Of a stretch of DNA of 64,000 nucleotides, positions 45,973-54,027 are shown piece after piece. The notes below the pieces were generated by a model. That model saw only the letters and a list, made by a program, of their open reading frames with translations. It did no database searches and was not told where the DNA came from. Within the stretch, counting starts at the first letter, position 1; every line of letters begins with the position of its first letter. Source of the DNA: Nitratireductor sp. (lineage in GTDB: Bacteria > Pseudomonadota > Alphaproteobacteria > Rhizobiales > Rhizobiaceae); NCBI GenBank assembly GCA_020637805.1, contig JACKJU010000006.1, forward strand, positions 66,001-130,000. The letters are read 5' to 3'. The position numbers and the translations under genes are program-made.

Positions 45973-46018
45973 CGCGCATTCAACGTTTCCGGCGCAGTCA
46001 AAATCGAAATTGCTCAAG
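45973..46018. repeat. Palindromic intergenic repeat, decayed copy 2
   Basis: Shares GCGCATT, CGTTTCCG and GTCAA-ATCGAAATTGCT-CA with the copy at 26811-26860, in the same order. The 5' arm of the stem has been lost. It sits just before the GNAT gene, 54 bases after argJ. Confidence 0.4.
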
Positions 46019-46047
46019 GAAAGGCAGGGCAGCTCCGCTGGTAAATC

Positions 46048-46827
46048 ATGCCCCAACTGGCAAACATCAGACGGATTGAGGCAGCGAGCTTCCGGTCATT
46101 TCCGGCGGCTTCCACCCACTTTGACGGTACATGGGCAATCAGATTGACTGCCGCGCATCCCGCAAAGCGGCTGAATTCCATTTCGCCGCTGGACCCTGGT
46201 GACCACAAGGACATGGAGCGGCGCATCGGTGCTGCGGAACACAGGTTCTCCAGTTTCGGTCGGCCGCTGGTCTTCCGCCTTTCGCCGCTTGCTCCGGCAA
46301 GGCTCGGCAGCTACCTCGTTGATCACGGTTGGCAGCCTTTCGATGAAAGCATCGTGATGTTGCTCAATCTTTCCGGACTGGCTCTCGACAATGCGGTTGA
46401 CCGGGTGCCGCTGAAAGATACCGGCGCCTGGGTCGATGCCTTCATCGAGCTCTCCGGAGAAGATCGCTCGCTGAAACCCGGATTGGCGGAAATCATCGAG
46501 GCGACGGAACCTGAAACCGGTCTGTTTGTGCATGCCGACATGGATGGCAGGAATGTCAGTGCGGCACGTTGCGTTTGTGACCGTGATCTTGCAGGCCTTT
46601 TCGATATCGTGACAAGAGAAGAAATGCGTGGTCGCGGGCATGGCCGAAACGTTGTCCTTTCCGCGCTGTCATGGGCACGCCGCCAAGGTGCTAGACAGGC
46701 ATGGCTGCAGGTCGTTGCCGAGAATGGCCCAGCCGTTCACCTCTACGAGTCGCTGGGCTTCAGGGAGGTCTACCGCTACGTCTACTGGCAACACCCGCGC
46801 GAACGGCAGGAGGATCGAAAATCATGA
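46048..46827 (+). CDS. GNAT-family N-acetyltransferase
   Basis: A 259-residue acyltransferase. The N-terminal 150 residues form a diverged half (RRIEAASFRSFPAASTHFDGTWAIRLTAAHPAKRLNSISPLD), and the C-terminal half holds a standard GNAT fold with the acetyl-CoA loop RGRGHGRNVV and the end motif NGPAVHLYESLGFREVYRYVYW. The acceptor is unknown. It overlaps mutT by four bases (ATGA), so the two are translated together. Confidence 0.85.
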   Translation: MPQLANIRRIEAASFRSFPAASTHFDGTWAIRLTAAHPAKRLNSISPLDPGDHKDMERRIGAAEHRFSSFGRPLVFRLSPLAPARLGSYLVDHGWQPFDESIVMLLNLSGLALDNAVDRVPLKDTGAWVDAFIELSGEDRSLKPGLAEIIEATEPETGLFVHADMDGRNVSAARCVCDRDLAGLFDIVTREEMRGRGHGRNVVLSALSWARRQGARQAWLQVVAENGPAVHLYESLGFREVYRYVYWQHPRERQEDRKS

Positions 46828-47234
46828 GTGGCGCAAAGCCCATACTGCTGGTGTCCGCCTGTGCGCTTGTCGATCCCGACAATCGCGTGCTGATCACCCA
46901 ACGCCCCGAGGGCAAGGCGCTGGCCGGTCTTTGGGAGTTCCCGGGTGGAAAGGTCGAGAAGGGCGAAACGCCCGAGGAGACGCTCATACGCGAACTGGAG
47001 GAAGAGCTGGGGATCACGACATGGCAAACCTGCCTCGCGCCGGTAACCTTCGCCAGCCACTCCTATGAAAGTTTCCATCTGCTGATGCCGCTTTTCGTGT
47101 GCCGCAGATGGGAAGGATCGCCTGTCGCGCGTGAGGGTCAGGGCCTGAAATGGGTTCGCCCGGTCAACATGCGGGACTATCCCATGCCACCCGCAGACGA
47201 GCCGCTGATACCAGCGTTAATCGATCTTTTATGA
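46824..47234 (+). CDS. mutT: 8-oxo-dGTP diphosphatase (Nudix, MutT)
   Basis: Sanitises the nucleotide pool by hydrolysing 8-oxo-dGTP, limiting mutation. The 136 residues hold a complete Nudix box GGKVEKGETPEETLIRELEEELGI (about residues 41-64; glutamates of REUxEE intact) preceded by LAGLWEFPGG, the MutT substrate-binding stretch. It starts inside the GNAT stop codon. Length and motifs fit true MutT. Confidence 0.9.
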   Translation: MSGAKPILLVSACALVDPDNRVLITQRPEGKALAGLWEFPGGKVEKGETPEETLIRELEEELGITTWQTCLAPVTFASHSYESFHLLMPLFVCRRWEGSPVAREGQGLKWVRPVNMRDYPMPPADEPLIPALIDLL

Positions 47235-47341
47235 ATTATTGCGAATTTTAGGCATTCGGGGCCGGTTTGCGCGATGCGCATCCGATTCGGCCGGTTTGGT
47301 GCGGGATATGAATTCCCGTGCATAAGAACGGGGTGCAGATC

Positions 47342-47599
47342 ATGTTGTCCAGACTTGTGAAATTCGCTTGTCGTTTTCGCGACGATGCGCGCGGTGGAGC
47401 TGCCATGCAAAGCGCGCTCCTGTTCGGCGGAATCGGTATCGCGATGGCACTTTTGCTCGCGCCGCAGCTCCGCGATGCGTCCGAGCGGTATGCGGTGGAT
47501 CAATCAATGGGGATCGACCGTACCATGACGGGCAGTATCGGTAGGGACGTCGAGGGCAAGCGCTACGTCATACGCAAGAGTGTTCTGGATGACCACTGA
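47342..47599 (+). CDS. Small pilin-like membrane protein
   Basis: An 85-residue protein with a short basic leader (LSRLVKFACRFRDDARGG), a Flp/TadE-like hydrophobic stretch (AAMQSALLFGGIGIAMALLLAPQL), and a hydrophilic tail ending in KRYVIRKSVLDDH. The layout matches small pseudopilin-like proteins, but it lacks the SIEY cleavage motif seen in the next gene. I do not recognise a specific family. It lies 113 bases upstream of a Flp pilin gene. Confidence 0.6.
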   Translation: MLSRLVKFACRFRDDARGGAAMQSALLFGGIGIAMALLLAPQLRDASERYAVDQSMGIDRTMTGSIGRDVEGKRYVIRKSVLDDH

Positions 47600-47712
47600 C
47601 TGAAGCCTGCGGGTTCTGTGGCGGACGCCCCTTTGCGGCTTCAAACTGACGAATGATTAACCCTATCCCTTAACGTATCCTTTGCATGCCGGTTGTATCC
47701 TCCGGAGCAGTA

Positions 47713-47895
47713 ATGAAAACAGGGAAAACGATGCTCAGGTACTTGCGAACATTCCTGAATGCTACCGGTGGTGCGACTTCCATCGAGTATAGCGTCATCG
47801 CGGGCCTTATCGCGCTTGCGATCATTTCCGGCATCACGCAGATCGGCAACTCGACCATTGTCCAGCTTGAGGGAATTGCCGAACACATGAAGTGA
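47713..47895 (+). CDS. Flp-family type IVb pilin
   Basis: A 60-residue pilin subunit. A short leader is followed by the Flp motif GGATSIEYSVIAGLIALAIISG, in which prepilin peptidase is expected to cut before a hydrophobic assembly helix. GGAG at 47704-47707 supports ATG 47713. The rest of a tad locus (cpaABC, tadABC) is not in the window, so assembly genes must be elsewhere or this is an orphan pilin. Confidence 0.85.
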   Translation: MKTGKTMLRYLRTFLNATGGATSIEYSVIAGLIALAIISGITQIGNSTIVQLEGIAEHMK

Positions 47896-47923
47896 CCGCA
47901 CGCGCTCCGGCGCCGGGGTTTCA

Positions 47924-48778
47924 TCACTTGCCTTGCCGCGAAAGAGCATCGGCAAGTTTTTTTTGTGCCGATCCCGGTTGGAGCGGTTTTTGCTGGCTTT
48001 CGTGCTGTTTCCATCCGGAAAGATTGACGATTTCGACACTAACGGGAAATTTCCCGTCTGTTTCGCGGCCATTCTCCAGGTCCATGACCGTTTTTTTCCA
48101 GACCTTTCGCTGAAGACCGGGATTGCGAGCCGCCAAGGTACTCGTCGCGGCGGTGTCGCGCAGGTCGCGAATGAGGCCTGAAACGTCCGCATATCGTACG
48201 GCCAATTCCTCATGGTCTGCTACCGGAAGCCGAAACCCCGTGCGCTGAAGAAGATCGCCAAACTGCCGGACTTCGGCGAAAGGATCGACCCTGGGTGCCG
48301 CTCCGCCGGATAGCTCCACTTCACTCGACAAGAGTGCATTGCGCAGTTGCCCGAGCGTCGCCGCACCAGGCAGGGCCGCCATGAAAAGGCCATCCGGTAC
48401 AAGGGCGCGGTTGATCTGTGCGAGGGCGCCCGGCAGATCGTTCATCCAGTGCAGGTCGAAGACGGAGATGATCAGATCCCGGCTTTCCGGCTCAAGTCCC
48501 AGATTGCCATGCCCGTTTTGTTGCGGCAGGGCGAGCGCTTCGGGCAGGCGGCCAACGTTTGCCAGCGAATGCAGTCTCTCGCATATCATGCCTGCAAACG
48601 GCCCATCGAAGAGGAGCGCCGGTCTCGTGAACTCCCGTTTCGTCACTTCGAGACGCTCGGCAATCTCCGAGGCTGCGTGAAGATGCAGAAAACCGGCGGA
48701 CTCCAGGCCGTTGCGCGCGCTGCGCCTTGCTGCCCGAGCGCGCCTGAGGGCGAGGAGTTTTGTGTCGAAGTTGTCCAT
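47924..48778 (-). CDS. Methyltransferase-like protein (BioC/NDUFAF5 type) with degenerate SAM motif
   Basis: A 284-residue protein resembling the putative methyltransferases near comF in Rhizobiales and the NDUFAF5 group. The overall pattern is present (FDTKLLALRRARAARR at the start, DLIISVFDLHWMNDLPGALAQINRALVPDGLFMAALPG in the core). The glycine-rich SAM motif I is not recognisable: LLFDGPFAGMICERL stands where LDLGxGxG would be. It may be a non-catalytic or altered enzyme. The C-terminal 30 residues are Lys/Gln-rich. It is divergent from comF. Confidence 0.75.
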   Translation of the reverse strand: MDNFDTKLLALRRARAARRSARNGLESAGFLHLHAASEIAERLEVTKREFTRPALLFDGPFAGMICERLHSLANVGRLPEALALPQQNGHGNLGLEPESRDLIISVFDLHWMNDLPGALAQINRALVPDGLFMAALPGAATLGQLRNALLSSEVELSGGAAPRVDPFAEVRQFGDLLQRTGFRLPVADHEELAVRYADVSGLIRDLRDTAATSTLAARNPGLQRKVWKKTVMDLENGRETDGKFPVSVEIVNLSGWKQHESQQKPLQPGSAQKKLADALSRQGK

Positions 48779-48938
48779 GCCACTCACATAATTCCACAGA
48801 CAGCGTGAGTACAGACGGTTGTTGCACGACGGACTCGCCATATGGTCCGTTTTCCGGTTTACTTGTGTCAACCCACAACAGCGGAGGCGGTTGATTTATG
48901 CTCCGCACCATCGGCATGCCTAGACGCGGCAAGAGTGG

Positions 48939-49760
48939 TTGAGCCAAGTGGGAATTTTCTCTGACGATATTCCGGATCGCCCGGACACGCTGGCGCGATG
49001 GTCAGGCCCCGTTCCCGGCCTTCTGCGCGCCATTCGCGATACGGTGATACCGCCGCTTTGTCTCCTGTGTGACGCCAGGGTGGGGGATCCCGGCGGTGTC
49101 TGCGCCTCATGCTGGTCAAGGCTGCATCATGTGTCAGAGCCGCGCTGTCCGGTGATGGGTACTCCCTTCAGCATCGACCCGGGCGCGGAACTTCTATCGG
49201 CAGAGGCCATCGCCGATCCGCCACCCTTCAGGCGGCTGCGGTTTCCGCTTCTCTACAATGACGCGGCAAGGCGGCTGGTTGCAGGCCTCAAATATGCCGA
49301 CCGTCTGGACCTTGCGCCATGGATGGCACGCTGGATGGCTGCCAGCGCCACGGAACTGACGCAGCAGTGCAGCGTGGTCGTGCCGGTGCCACTGCACAGG
49401 TCGCGCCTCGTTGCCCGGCGCTTCAACCAGTCTGCGGAACTTGCAAGGCATGTAGCCCGGGTGACAGGGCTTGAGCATGCGCCTTCTGCACTGGAGAGGG
49501 TACGCAAGACCCGCCAGCAGGTCGGTCTTGGCAGGGATGCACGCAGTCGCAATGTACAGGGCGCGTTCAGGGTGCCTTCGGAGAGGCGAATGCTGGTCAA
49601 GGGGCGCCAGGTTCTTTTGGTGGACGATGTCTACACCTCGGGTGCAACGGTCAAATCGGCGGTGCGGGCATTGAAGCGTGCGGGTGCCAGCGATGTCGAT
49701 GTGCTGTGTTTCGCCAGAGTTGAAACGGGTGAGCTCAAGGCCTTATATAGCGGCAATTGA
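48939..49760 (+). CDS. comF: ComF-family phosphoribosyltransferase-like protein
   Basis: A 273-residue protein of the ComF/GntX group. The N-terminal zinc site is CLLCDARVGDPGGVCASCW (about residues 41-59). The phosphoribosyltransferase domain follows, with VPVPLHRSRLVARRFNQSAELA and the PRPP loop VLLVDDVYTSGATV. In transformable bacteria ComF acts in DNA uptake; its role here is uncertain. No ATG starts the frame: TTG 48939 or GTG 48948 is likely. It is upstream of grxC. Confidence 0.85.
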   Translation: MSQVGIFSDDIPDRPDTLARWSGPVPGLLRAIRDTVIPPLCLLCDARVGDPGGVCASCWSRLHHVSEPRCPVMGTPFSIDPGAELLSAEAIADPPPFRRLRFPLLYNDAARRLVAGLKYADRLDLAPWMARWMAASATELTQQCSVVVPVPLHRSRLVARRFNQSAELARHVARVTGLEHAPSALERVRKTRQQVGLGRDARSRNVQGAFRVPSERRMLVKGRQVLLVDDVYTSGATVKSAVRALKRAGASDVDVLCFARVETGELKALYSGN

Positions 49761-49832
49761 GCTTTTCAGCGGAAGTCGGTTTCGGCCAGCATTACTTCCG
49801 TAACTCCTGACTTCGACAAGGCGGAAACGGGC

Positions 49833-50090
49833 ATGGCAGAAGTTATCATCTATACCAGGAAGATGTGCGGATTCTGCACGGCGGCGAAAGGTCTGCTGCA
49901 CAAGAAGGGTGCTGCCTTTCGCGAGTTCGATGCGTCGCACGACCCCAACCTGAGACAGGAAATGATCCAGAAATCGGGCCGCACCACTTTCCCGCAGATA
50001 TTCATCGACGGGAAGCATGTCGGAGGCTGTGACGATCTTTTCGCACTCGAGCATGCCGGCAAGCTCGACCCCATGCTGAAAGGTGCCTGA
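49833..50090 (+). CDS. grxC: Glutaredoxin 3
   Basis: Glutathione-dependent dithiol oxidoreductase of 85 residues. The active site is written CGFC (residues 12-15) rather than the usual CPYC, followed by the cis-proline TFPQIFIDGKHVGGCDDL. It reduces protein disulfides or glutathione mixed disulfides in the cytoplasm. It ends one base before the nitrilase-family gene. Confidence 0.92.
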   Translation: MAEVIIYTRKMCGFCTAAKGLLHKKGAAFREFDASHDPNLRQEMIQKSGRTTFPQIFIDGKHVGGCDDLFALEHAGKLDPMLKGA

Positions 50091-50091
50091 G

Positions 50092-50934
50092 ATGGGTATG
50101 ATGCGCGTGGCATGTGTTCAGATGCGTTCGGGAACCAACGAAGCTGCCAATATTGCGGCTATGGAAAAGCTGGTGCGCGAGGCTGCGGGCGAGGGCGCTG
50201 TCTATGTCCAGACACCGGAGATGACCGGCATCATGGAGCGCGATCCCGCCAACCTGTTGAGCCAGATATCCGAAGACGAGGGAAACCCGGTCTTCGCAGC
50301 TGCGGCATCCCTTGCCAGGGAACTCGGCATCTGGCTGCATCTGGGTTCGACTGCCATCAAGCTGGGCGAACGCAAGGCAGCAAACCGCGGAGCGCTTTTT
50401 TCTCCACGCGGACAGCGCGTTGCCACCTATGACAAGATTCACATGTTCGACGTCGATCTGGACGGCGGCGAATCCTATCGCGAGTCCAACCGGTATGAAC
50501 CGGGCGGCCAGTCTGTCGTCGTCGATACCGGCGCGTTCAAGCTTGGCATGGCCGTTTGCTATGACGTCCGCTTCCCCAGGATTTTCCGCAAGCAGGCCCA
50601 GTGTGGTGCCCAGATACTCACATTGCCGGCAGCCTTTACGCGCCCGACAGGAAAGGCGCACTGGAAAACCTTGCTGACTGCCCGGGCGATCGAAAACGGC
50701 GCCTTCGTGATCGCGGCGGCACAAGGCGGCGAACACGAGGACGGGCGAGCGACCTGGGGGCACTCGATTATCATTGGTCCATGGGGAGAAATCGTAGGTG
50801 AGCTGGAGCATGACGAGCCGGGAATACTGGTTCGCGATATCGATCTCCAGGAAGCCGGCGATGCGCGCGCGAAGATCCCGGCACTTGCCAATGAAAGGGA
50901 TTTCACCATATCTGAGATCGGTACTGCCGTTTAG
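50092..50934 (+). CDS. Carbon-nitrogen hydrolase (Nit1/Nit2-like omega-amidase family)
   Basis: A 280-residue nitrilase-superfamily amidase. The Glu-Lys-Cys triad is visible as the glutamate in PEMTG, the lysine in YDKIHMFD and the cysteine in GMAVCYDVRFPRIF. Its closest known type, Nit1/YbeM-like, hydrolyses deaminated glutathione. The direct join to grxC (one base apart) supports a glutathione-repair role. ATG 50092 is preceded by AAAGG; ATG 50098 and 50101 are close alternatives. Confidence 0.88.
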   Translation: MGMMRVACVQMRSGTNEAANIAAMEKLVREAAGEGAVYVQTPEMTGIMERDPANLLSQISEDEGNPVFAAAASLARELGIWLHLGSTAIKLGERKAANRGALFSPRGQRVATYDKIHMFDVDLDGGESYRESNRYEPGGQSVVVDTGAFKLGMAVCYDVRFPRIFRKQAQCGAQILTLPAAFTRPTGKAHWKTLLTARAIENGAFVIAAAQGGEHEDGRATWGHSIIIGPWGEIVGELEHDEPGILVRDIDLQEAGDARAKIPALANERDFTISEIGTAV

Positions 50935-51003
50935 CAGACGCCTTTTAAGGCGGTTGCAGCAGGCGGGCACAGCGAGTTGGCGTAACCCGAATTGTGAATG
51001 CAG

Positions 51004-51507
51004 ATGATCAAGTTCACGCTTGAATGCAGCAATGACCACGTTTTCGAAAGCTGGTTCTCATCCTCGGCCGAGTATGACCGGTTGGCGGGGGAGGGTTATC
51101 TGTCGTGCCCGCATTGCGGAGACGCATCTGTCACGAAATCCCTGATGGCGCCAAATGTACGCAGCACGAAGGGCCGGGAGACGGGCAGCGTCGAGGTTGC
51201 AGAAGTAAATTCGGAGCCTTCCGGCATGCCCGCCGCGGCTGATCAGTCACCGGTCGCCGCATTGCCTGCCCTTCCGCCCCAGGCACGCCAGGAATTCGTT
51301 CGCCAGCTTCGTGAACTGAAGAAGCATGTCATTGCAAATTCCGAGAACGTTGGCAGCCGGTTTGCCGAAGAAGCGCGCGCCATTCACTATGGCGAAAAGG
51401 AAGCGCGCGGAATATTCGGCAGCGCCAAGCCCGAAGAAGCCATCGAAATGATCGAAGAGGGGATCGAGTTCCTGCCGCTACCCGATCTTCCGGAAGAAAA
51501 GAACTGA
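51004..51507 (+). CDS. DUF1178 family protein
   Basis: A 167-residue protein of unknown function found in many Alphaproteobacteria. The N-terminus (MIKFTLECSNDHVFESWFSSSAEYDRL) is followed by CPHCGDASVTKSLMAP, giving a likely zinc-ribbon of two Cys pairs (C8 region and CPHC). The middle is a Pro/Ala linker, and a helical C-terminus ends the domain (FAEEARAIHYGEKEARGIFGSAKPEEAIEMIEEGI). ATG 50998 is two codons upstream; 51004 matches the family start. It is downstream of the nitrilase gene. Confidence 0.85.
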   Translation: MIKFTLECSNDHVFESWFSSSAEYDRLAGEGYLSCPHCGDASVTKSLMAPNVRSTKGRETGSVEVAEVNSEPSGMPAAADQSPVAALPALPPQARQEFVRQLRELKKHVIANSENVGSRFAEEARAIHYGEKEARGIFGSAKPEEAIEMIEEGIEFLPLPDLPEEKN

Positions 51508-51538
51508 CTTCCTGCAGACCGATGATCTGGCCTAGCCG

Positions 51539-52297
51539 TTACTGTGGCCGGCTTGCGAGCAGCATGTAGTTTACATCCATGTCCCGCGACTTGTTCCAGC
51601 TGTCTGAGAGCGGATTGTAGAACACGCCGGTGCGGTCAATTACCTGCATGCCGGCATGGTTCAATGGCGCCTCGATTTCTTCCGGTTTCACCAGTTTTTC
51701 GTATTGGTGCGTTCCCCTGGGGAGCCAGCGAAGCACGTTTTCGGCCATGAAGATCGCAAGAGCCTGGGCCTTGAAGGTCCGGTTGATCGTGGCAATGAAC
51801 ATCAGACCGCCGGGCTTGACCATTTCAGCGCAGGTTTCGATGAAGAAAGGTACGTCCGAGACGTGCTCGACCACTTCCATGTTCAACACGATGTCGAACT
51901 TTTCTCCGGCAGCATTGAGTTCCTCTGCCGTCACCGCACGGTAGTCGACTTCGACGCCGGATTGCTCGGCATGGGTACTGGCGATGCCGATATTGGTTGC
52001 CGATGCATCCGCACCAACGACGGTGGCGCCCATGCGTGCCATCGGTTCGGAAAGCAGGCCTCCGCCGCAACCGATGTCCAGCACGCGAAGTCCCGCAAGT
52101 GCCTTGGGATCGCGATGATCGCGGCCAAAATGGCTGCAAACCGCCTCCTTGATGTAGGTTAGCCGGACAGGATTGAACTTGTGCAGCGGGCGGAACTTGC
52201 CCGTTGGGCTCCACCATTCGGCGGCCATGGCGGAAAAACGGTCTACCTCTGCCTGGTCAATCGTGGTCTGGGCGGTCTTTTCGTTTGCGGCGCTCAT
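51539..52297 (-). CDS. ubiG: Ubiquinone biosynthesis O-methyltransferase UbiG
   Basis: SAM-dependent methyltransferase of 252 residues carrying out both O-methylations of ubiquinone synthesis. The UbiG N-terminus (EVDRFSAMAAEWWSPTGKFRPLHKFNPVRL) is complete, motif I is VLDIGCGGGLLSEPMARMGA, and motif II/III regions follow (FDIVLNMEVVEHV; FIATINRTFKA). It is divergent from lysC across 265 bases that contain no gene. Confidence 0.95.
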   Translation of the reverse strand: MSAANEKTAQTTIDQAEVDRFSAMAAEWWSPTGKFRPLHKFNPVRLTYIKEAVCSHFGRDHRDPKALAGLRVLDIGCGGGLLSEPMARMGATVVGADASATNIGIASTHAEQSGVEVDYRAVTAEELNAAGEKFDIVLNMEVVEHVSDVPFFIETCAEMVKPGGLMFIATINRTFKAQALAIFMAENVLRWLPRGTHQYEKLVKPEEIEAPLNHAGMQVIDRTGVFYNPLSDSWNKSRDMDVNYMLLASRPQ

Positions 52298-52562
52298 CGT
52301 ACATTCCGGTCCAACAGTTTACTCACCCGCAACCATGTCGGTCCAGGGAGGCGTCATGTCAAGCGCGCCGCCGTCGCAGCGGGGCGTGCGAGGCCTTGTC
52401 TATTGCGACATCGGGACATGCTTGCATGCAGGGCGCTAATTCAGTATGGAAAGCGCGCTCGCTCCAGGAGGTGGCCGACAGGACCGTCCGGAGCGATTTT
52501 GTTTGACCATCCCGGGGCCCGTTCGGTTCCGGTAATGCATCTGCAAACGGACCTGGACGATC

Positions 52563-53840
52563 ATGGCGCGCATCGTGCTGAAATTCGGCGGCACCTCGGT
52601 GGCCGATCTGGAGCGCATCCACAATGTTGCAAAGCATGTGAAGCGCGAACACGACGCGGGACACCAGGTGGCCGTTGTCGTCTCCGCCATGGCAGGAAAG
52701 ACCAATGAACTGGTCAACTGGGTGCAAACCATGCCCAAGGTTGCGGGTTCGGGCGGATCGTTCTTCGATGCACGTGAATATGACTCGATCGTTGCATCGG
52801 GTGAGCAGGTAACCAGTGGGCTTCTGGCGATTGCCTTGCAGTCGATGGGTGTCGATGCCCGTTCCTGGCTTGGGTGGCAGATACCGGTCAAGACGAACAA
52901 TGCACATGGTGCTGCCCGGATCGAGGACATTGACGGGACCGAGATCATCAAGCGCATGGGCAACGGCCAGGTTGCCGTGGTAGCCGGGTTCCAGGGGATC
53001 GGTCCCGACAAGCGTATCTCGACACTTGGCCGTGGCGGCTCCGATACTTCGGCTGTGGCGCTTGCCGCTGCGCTGCATGCAGACAGGTGCGACATCTACA
53101 CGGATGTTGACGGCGTCTACACCACCGACCCCAGAATAGAGCCAAAGGCATGCCGGCTTGACCGCATTTCATTCGAGGAAATGCTCGAGATGGCCTCGCT
53201 TGGCGCCAAGGTGCTCCAGGTTCGCTCCGTCGAGCTTGCCATGGTACACGGGGTAAAGACTTTCGTGCGTTCCAGCTTCGACAATCCCGAGGAGATCGAT
53301 TCCTCGCCGGATGCCAGGCCAGTGGGAACGCTGATTTGCGACGAGGATGATATCGTGGAAAAGCAGGTAGTGACCGGCATTGCATATGCCCGCGACGAAT
53401 CGCAGATTTCGCTGAGGCGCGTACCCGACAAGCCGGGCGTTTCGGCTTCGATCTTCGGGCCGCTGGCAGAGGAATATGTCAATGTCGACATGATCGTGCA
53501 GAGCGTTTCCGAGGACGGTTCGCGCACCGACATGACGTTCACCGTTCCCGACGCTGATCTTGCCAAGGCCATCAAGGTGCTTGAGGCCAATCGCGAAAAG
53601 ATCGGCTACGAGATCATGCAAAGCGACAAGGGTCTCGTGAAGGTCTCCGTCATCGGTATCGGCATGCGCAGCCATGCGGGTGTTGCGGCCACGGCGTTCA
53701 ACGCGCTGGCCGAAAAGGGGATCAACATCAGGGCGATCACCACTTCCGAGATCAAGTTTTCGGTCCTGCTCGATTCCGAGTATACCGAACTGGCGGTTCG
53801 CACACTGCATTCGGTCTATGGATTGGACAAGGTCGCCTAG
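52563..53840 (+). CDS. lysC: Aspartate kinase
   Basis: First step of the aspartate family (lysine, threonine, methionine). The 425 residues contain the kinase signature VLKFGGTSVADLERI at the start, DIYTDVDGVYTTDPRI, and two C-terminal ACT domains (about 265 to the end, with ITTSEIKFSVLL) for feedback inhibition by lysine or threonine. It is a single-gene unit ahead of ptsP. Confidence 0.95.
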   Translation: MARIVLKFGGTSVADLERIHNVAKHVKREHDAGHQVAVVVSAMAGKTNELVNWVQTMPKVAGSGGSFFDAREYDSIVASGEQVTSGLLAIALQSMGVDARSWLGWQIPVKTNNAHGAARIEDIDGTEIIKRMGNGQVAVVAGFQGIGPDKRISTLGRGGSDTSAVALAAALHADRCDIYTDVDGVYTTDPRIEPKACRLDRISFEEMLEMASLGAKVLQVRSVELAMVHGVKTFVRSSFDNPEEIDSSPDARPVGTLICDEDDIVEKQVVTGIAYARDESQISLRRVPDKPGVSASIFGPLAEEYVNVDMIVQSVSEDGSRTDMTFTVPDADLAKAIKVLEANREKIGYEIMQSDKGLVKVSVIGIGMRSHAGVAATAFNALAEKGINIRAITTSEIKFSVLLDSEYTELAVRTLHSVYGLDKVA

Positions 53841-54027
53841 AGGCGACCGGAGCTGGACCGCTGCCGGTTTTCCCGCGGCAATTCAATCGGGGAAGTGCAA
53901 GGCGTTTGGCATTGTGCTATTGGGAAATGGGGTCACGCTGCGGCCAGCCCGGTCGCTATAACCTCTTTGAATTCCGGACGGCAAACAGCGGGCGGGCGCA
54001 TTTTTCCGCCGCAGGGAGCAGTAAATC

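Noticed and set aside
47650..47670. CtrA box ahead of the Flp pilin gene (TTAA...TTAA)
   Set aside because: The spacing between the two TTAA elements is nine bases instead of seven, outside the usual CtrA pattern.
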